Positions 5,467 to 6,160 of a DNA stretch of 6,160 nt are shown here, in pieces. Position numbers and translations under genes: made by a program. How positions within the stretch are numbered: position 1 is the first letter of the stretch; each line of letters begins with the position of its first letter. The stretch is taken from the NCBI GenBank assembly GCA_023425615.1, contig JAFACJ010000265.1, positions 1 through 6,160 of the forward strand, in the 5' to 3' direction. This stretch comes from Actinomycetes bacterium (GTDB lineage: Bacteria > Actinomycetota > Actinomycetes > Streptosporangiales > Streptosporangiaceae). The notes under the pieces were generated by a model. That model had not been told where the DNA came from. It saw only the letters and a program-made list of their open reading frames with translations, and did not search any database.

Positions 5467-5494
5467 CGGCGATGAGCGTGCGGGAAGGGCCTGG

Positions 5495-6160
5495 TCAGCC
5501 TTCTCCGGCCAGGACGGAGACGAGGTCGGCGGCGGTGCGGCAGCGGTCCAGGAGCGCCCCCACGTGGGTCCTGGTGCCGCGGAGGGGCTCCAGGGTGGGG
5601 ACGCGCTGGAGGGAGTCGCGGCCGGGGATGTCGAAGATGACGGAGTCCCAGCTGGCGGCGGCGACGTTGTCGGCGTACTGGGCGAGGCAGCGGCCGCGGA
5701 AGTAGGCGCGGGTGTCCTCGGGCGGGTTCTCGATGGCGTGGTCGACCTGGTCCTCGGTGAGGATGCGTTCCATGCGTCCGCGGGCGACGAGGCGGTTGTA
5801 GAGGCCGCGGTCGGGGCGGATGTCGGAGTACTGGAGGTCGACGAGGTGGAGGCGCGCGTGCGACCAGTCGAGTCCGTCGCGGCTGCGGTAGCCCTCGAGG
5901 AGTTCGAGTTTGGCGACCCAGTCCAGTTCGCGGGAGAGCTGCATGGGGTCGTCGCCGAGGCGGGTGAGGACCGATTCCCAGCGGTCGAGGACGTCCTTGG
6001 TCATGTCGTCGGTGTCGGCGCCGTATTTGTCTTCGACGTATTTGCGTGCCTGTTCGAGGTATTCCATCTGCAGTTGGACGGCTGTCATCTTGCGGCCGTC
6101 GCGGAGGGTGAGCTGGTGTTTGCAGGTGGGGTCGTGGGAGATGGCGCGCAGGGTGGCGAC
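5495..6160 (-). CDS. dop: Pup deamidase/depupylase Dop, C-terminal part (5' end outside window)
   Basis: The window holds the last 221 codons of a protein that is about 500 residues in its family. Dop cleaves Pup from substrates and, where Pup ends in Gln, deamidates it to Glu; it is the paralogue of PafA. The visible part starts VATLRAISHDPTCKHQL and runs through AVQLQMEYLEQARKYVEDKY, ELDWVAKLELLEGY, LVDLQYSDIRPDRGLYNRL and FRGRCLAQYADNVAAASWDS, all Dop-type core and C-terminal blocks. The paralogy shows inside the window: its SHDPT...LRDGRKMTAVQLQ parallels SHDMT...[13 protein letters not shown] of PafA. The N-terminal catalytic residues and the Dop loop are not in the window. Codon use is strongly C-ended (GTC, CTC, ACC) with GAA/AAA/CAA, unlike the G-ended genes downstream. 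With a GGE Pup, its job here should be depupylation. Confidence 0.96.
   Translation of the reverse strand, partial: VATLRAISHDPTCKHQLTLRDGRKMTAVQLQMEYLEQARKYVEDKYGADTDDMTKDVLDRWESVLTRLGDDPMQLSRELDWVAKLELLEGYRSRDGLDWSHARLHLVDLQYSDIRPDRGLYNRLVARGRMERILTEDQVDHAIENPPEDTRAYFRGRCLAQYADNVAAASWDSVIFDIPGRDSLQRVPTLEPLRGTRTHVGALLDRCRTAADLVSVLAGEG

Larger units (their letters stand above)
5178..5494. other. intergenic region between dop and pup (317 bases)
   Basis: I find no credible gene here. From the dop side it holds a 13-pair hairpin, a six-pair hairpin, a small palindrome (CGACC-GTA-GGTCG, 5280-5292), a -10-like TAGGGT (5229-5224), a tandem palindrome (5200-5221) and the pup ribosome site. The layout fits termination of dop followed by a separate pup promoter. 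Confidence 0.7.

Noticed and set aside
5334..5705. Plus-strand open frame across the dop terminator region and dop 3' end
   Set aside because: It overlaps the hairpins and the certain dop coding region, and its product has no recognisable domain.
1..6160. CRISPR array, insertion sequence, rRNA or tRNA gene
   Set aside because: No spaced direct repeat array, transposase, terminal inverted repeats or structural RNA was seen on either strand.

Overview
The window is a high-GC actinomycete (Actinomycetota) chromosome segment carrying the Pup-proteasome (pupylation) gene cluster. All seven recognisable genes lie on the minus strand, so transcription runs from high to low coordinates: dop (3' part, cut by the window end) -> pup -> an endonuclease VII/HNH-like multi-CxxC protein -> prcB -> prcA -> pafA -> a double-domain FKBP-type prolyl isomerase lipoprotein (5' part, cut by the window start). 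The high GC, the G/C-ended codons and the presence of both a 20S proteasome and Pup point to Actinomycetota. The PrcA sequence reminds me of Streptosporangiales or Streptomyces relatives, but I cannot fix the order or genus from this window.

The genes form one pathway. Pup is a small disordered tag. PafA ligates its C-terminal glutamate to substrate lysines. Dop removes it, and deamidates it in species whose Pup ends in Gln. PrcA and PrcB form the 20S core that degrades tagged proteins. The ATPase (ARC/Mpa) that should feed the core is not in the window. Pup here is encoded directly with a C-terminal GGE, so deamidation is not needed. PrcB has a 52-residue propeptide ahead of its Thr nucleophile. 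The zinc-ribbon/HNH protein between pup and prcB has no known role in pupylation and is the least explained gene.

Region by region (minus-strand logic): 6160-5495, dop C-terminal part; 5494-5178, a 317-base gap with two hairpins just after dop, then a tandem palindrome and a -10-like hexamer upstream of pup; 5177-4968, pup; 4967-4830, an AT-richer gap holding a convincing intrinsic terminator; 4829-4056, the HNH-like gene; 4055-3901, a gap with a candidate promoter; 3900-3058, prcB; 34 bases later prcA (3023-2310); 2309-2155, a gap with a good promoter that would make the pafA mRNA leaderless; 2154-796, pafA; 795-694, a 19-pair hairpin and a -10-like hexamer; 693-1, FKBP lipoprotein.

The system itself is known biology. 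The points worth a second look are regulatory and evolutionary: the cluster looks split into several transcription units, pafA looks leaderless, a tandem palindrome sits at the pup start region, the codon third-position bias flips between dop and the rest, and an AT-richer nuclease-like gene is embedded in the cluster.
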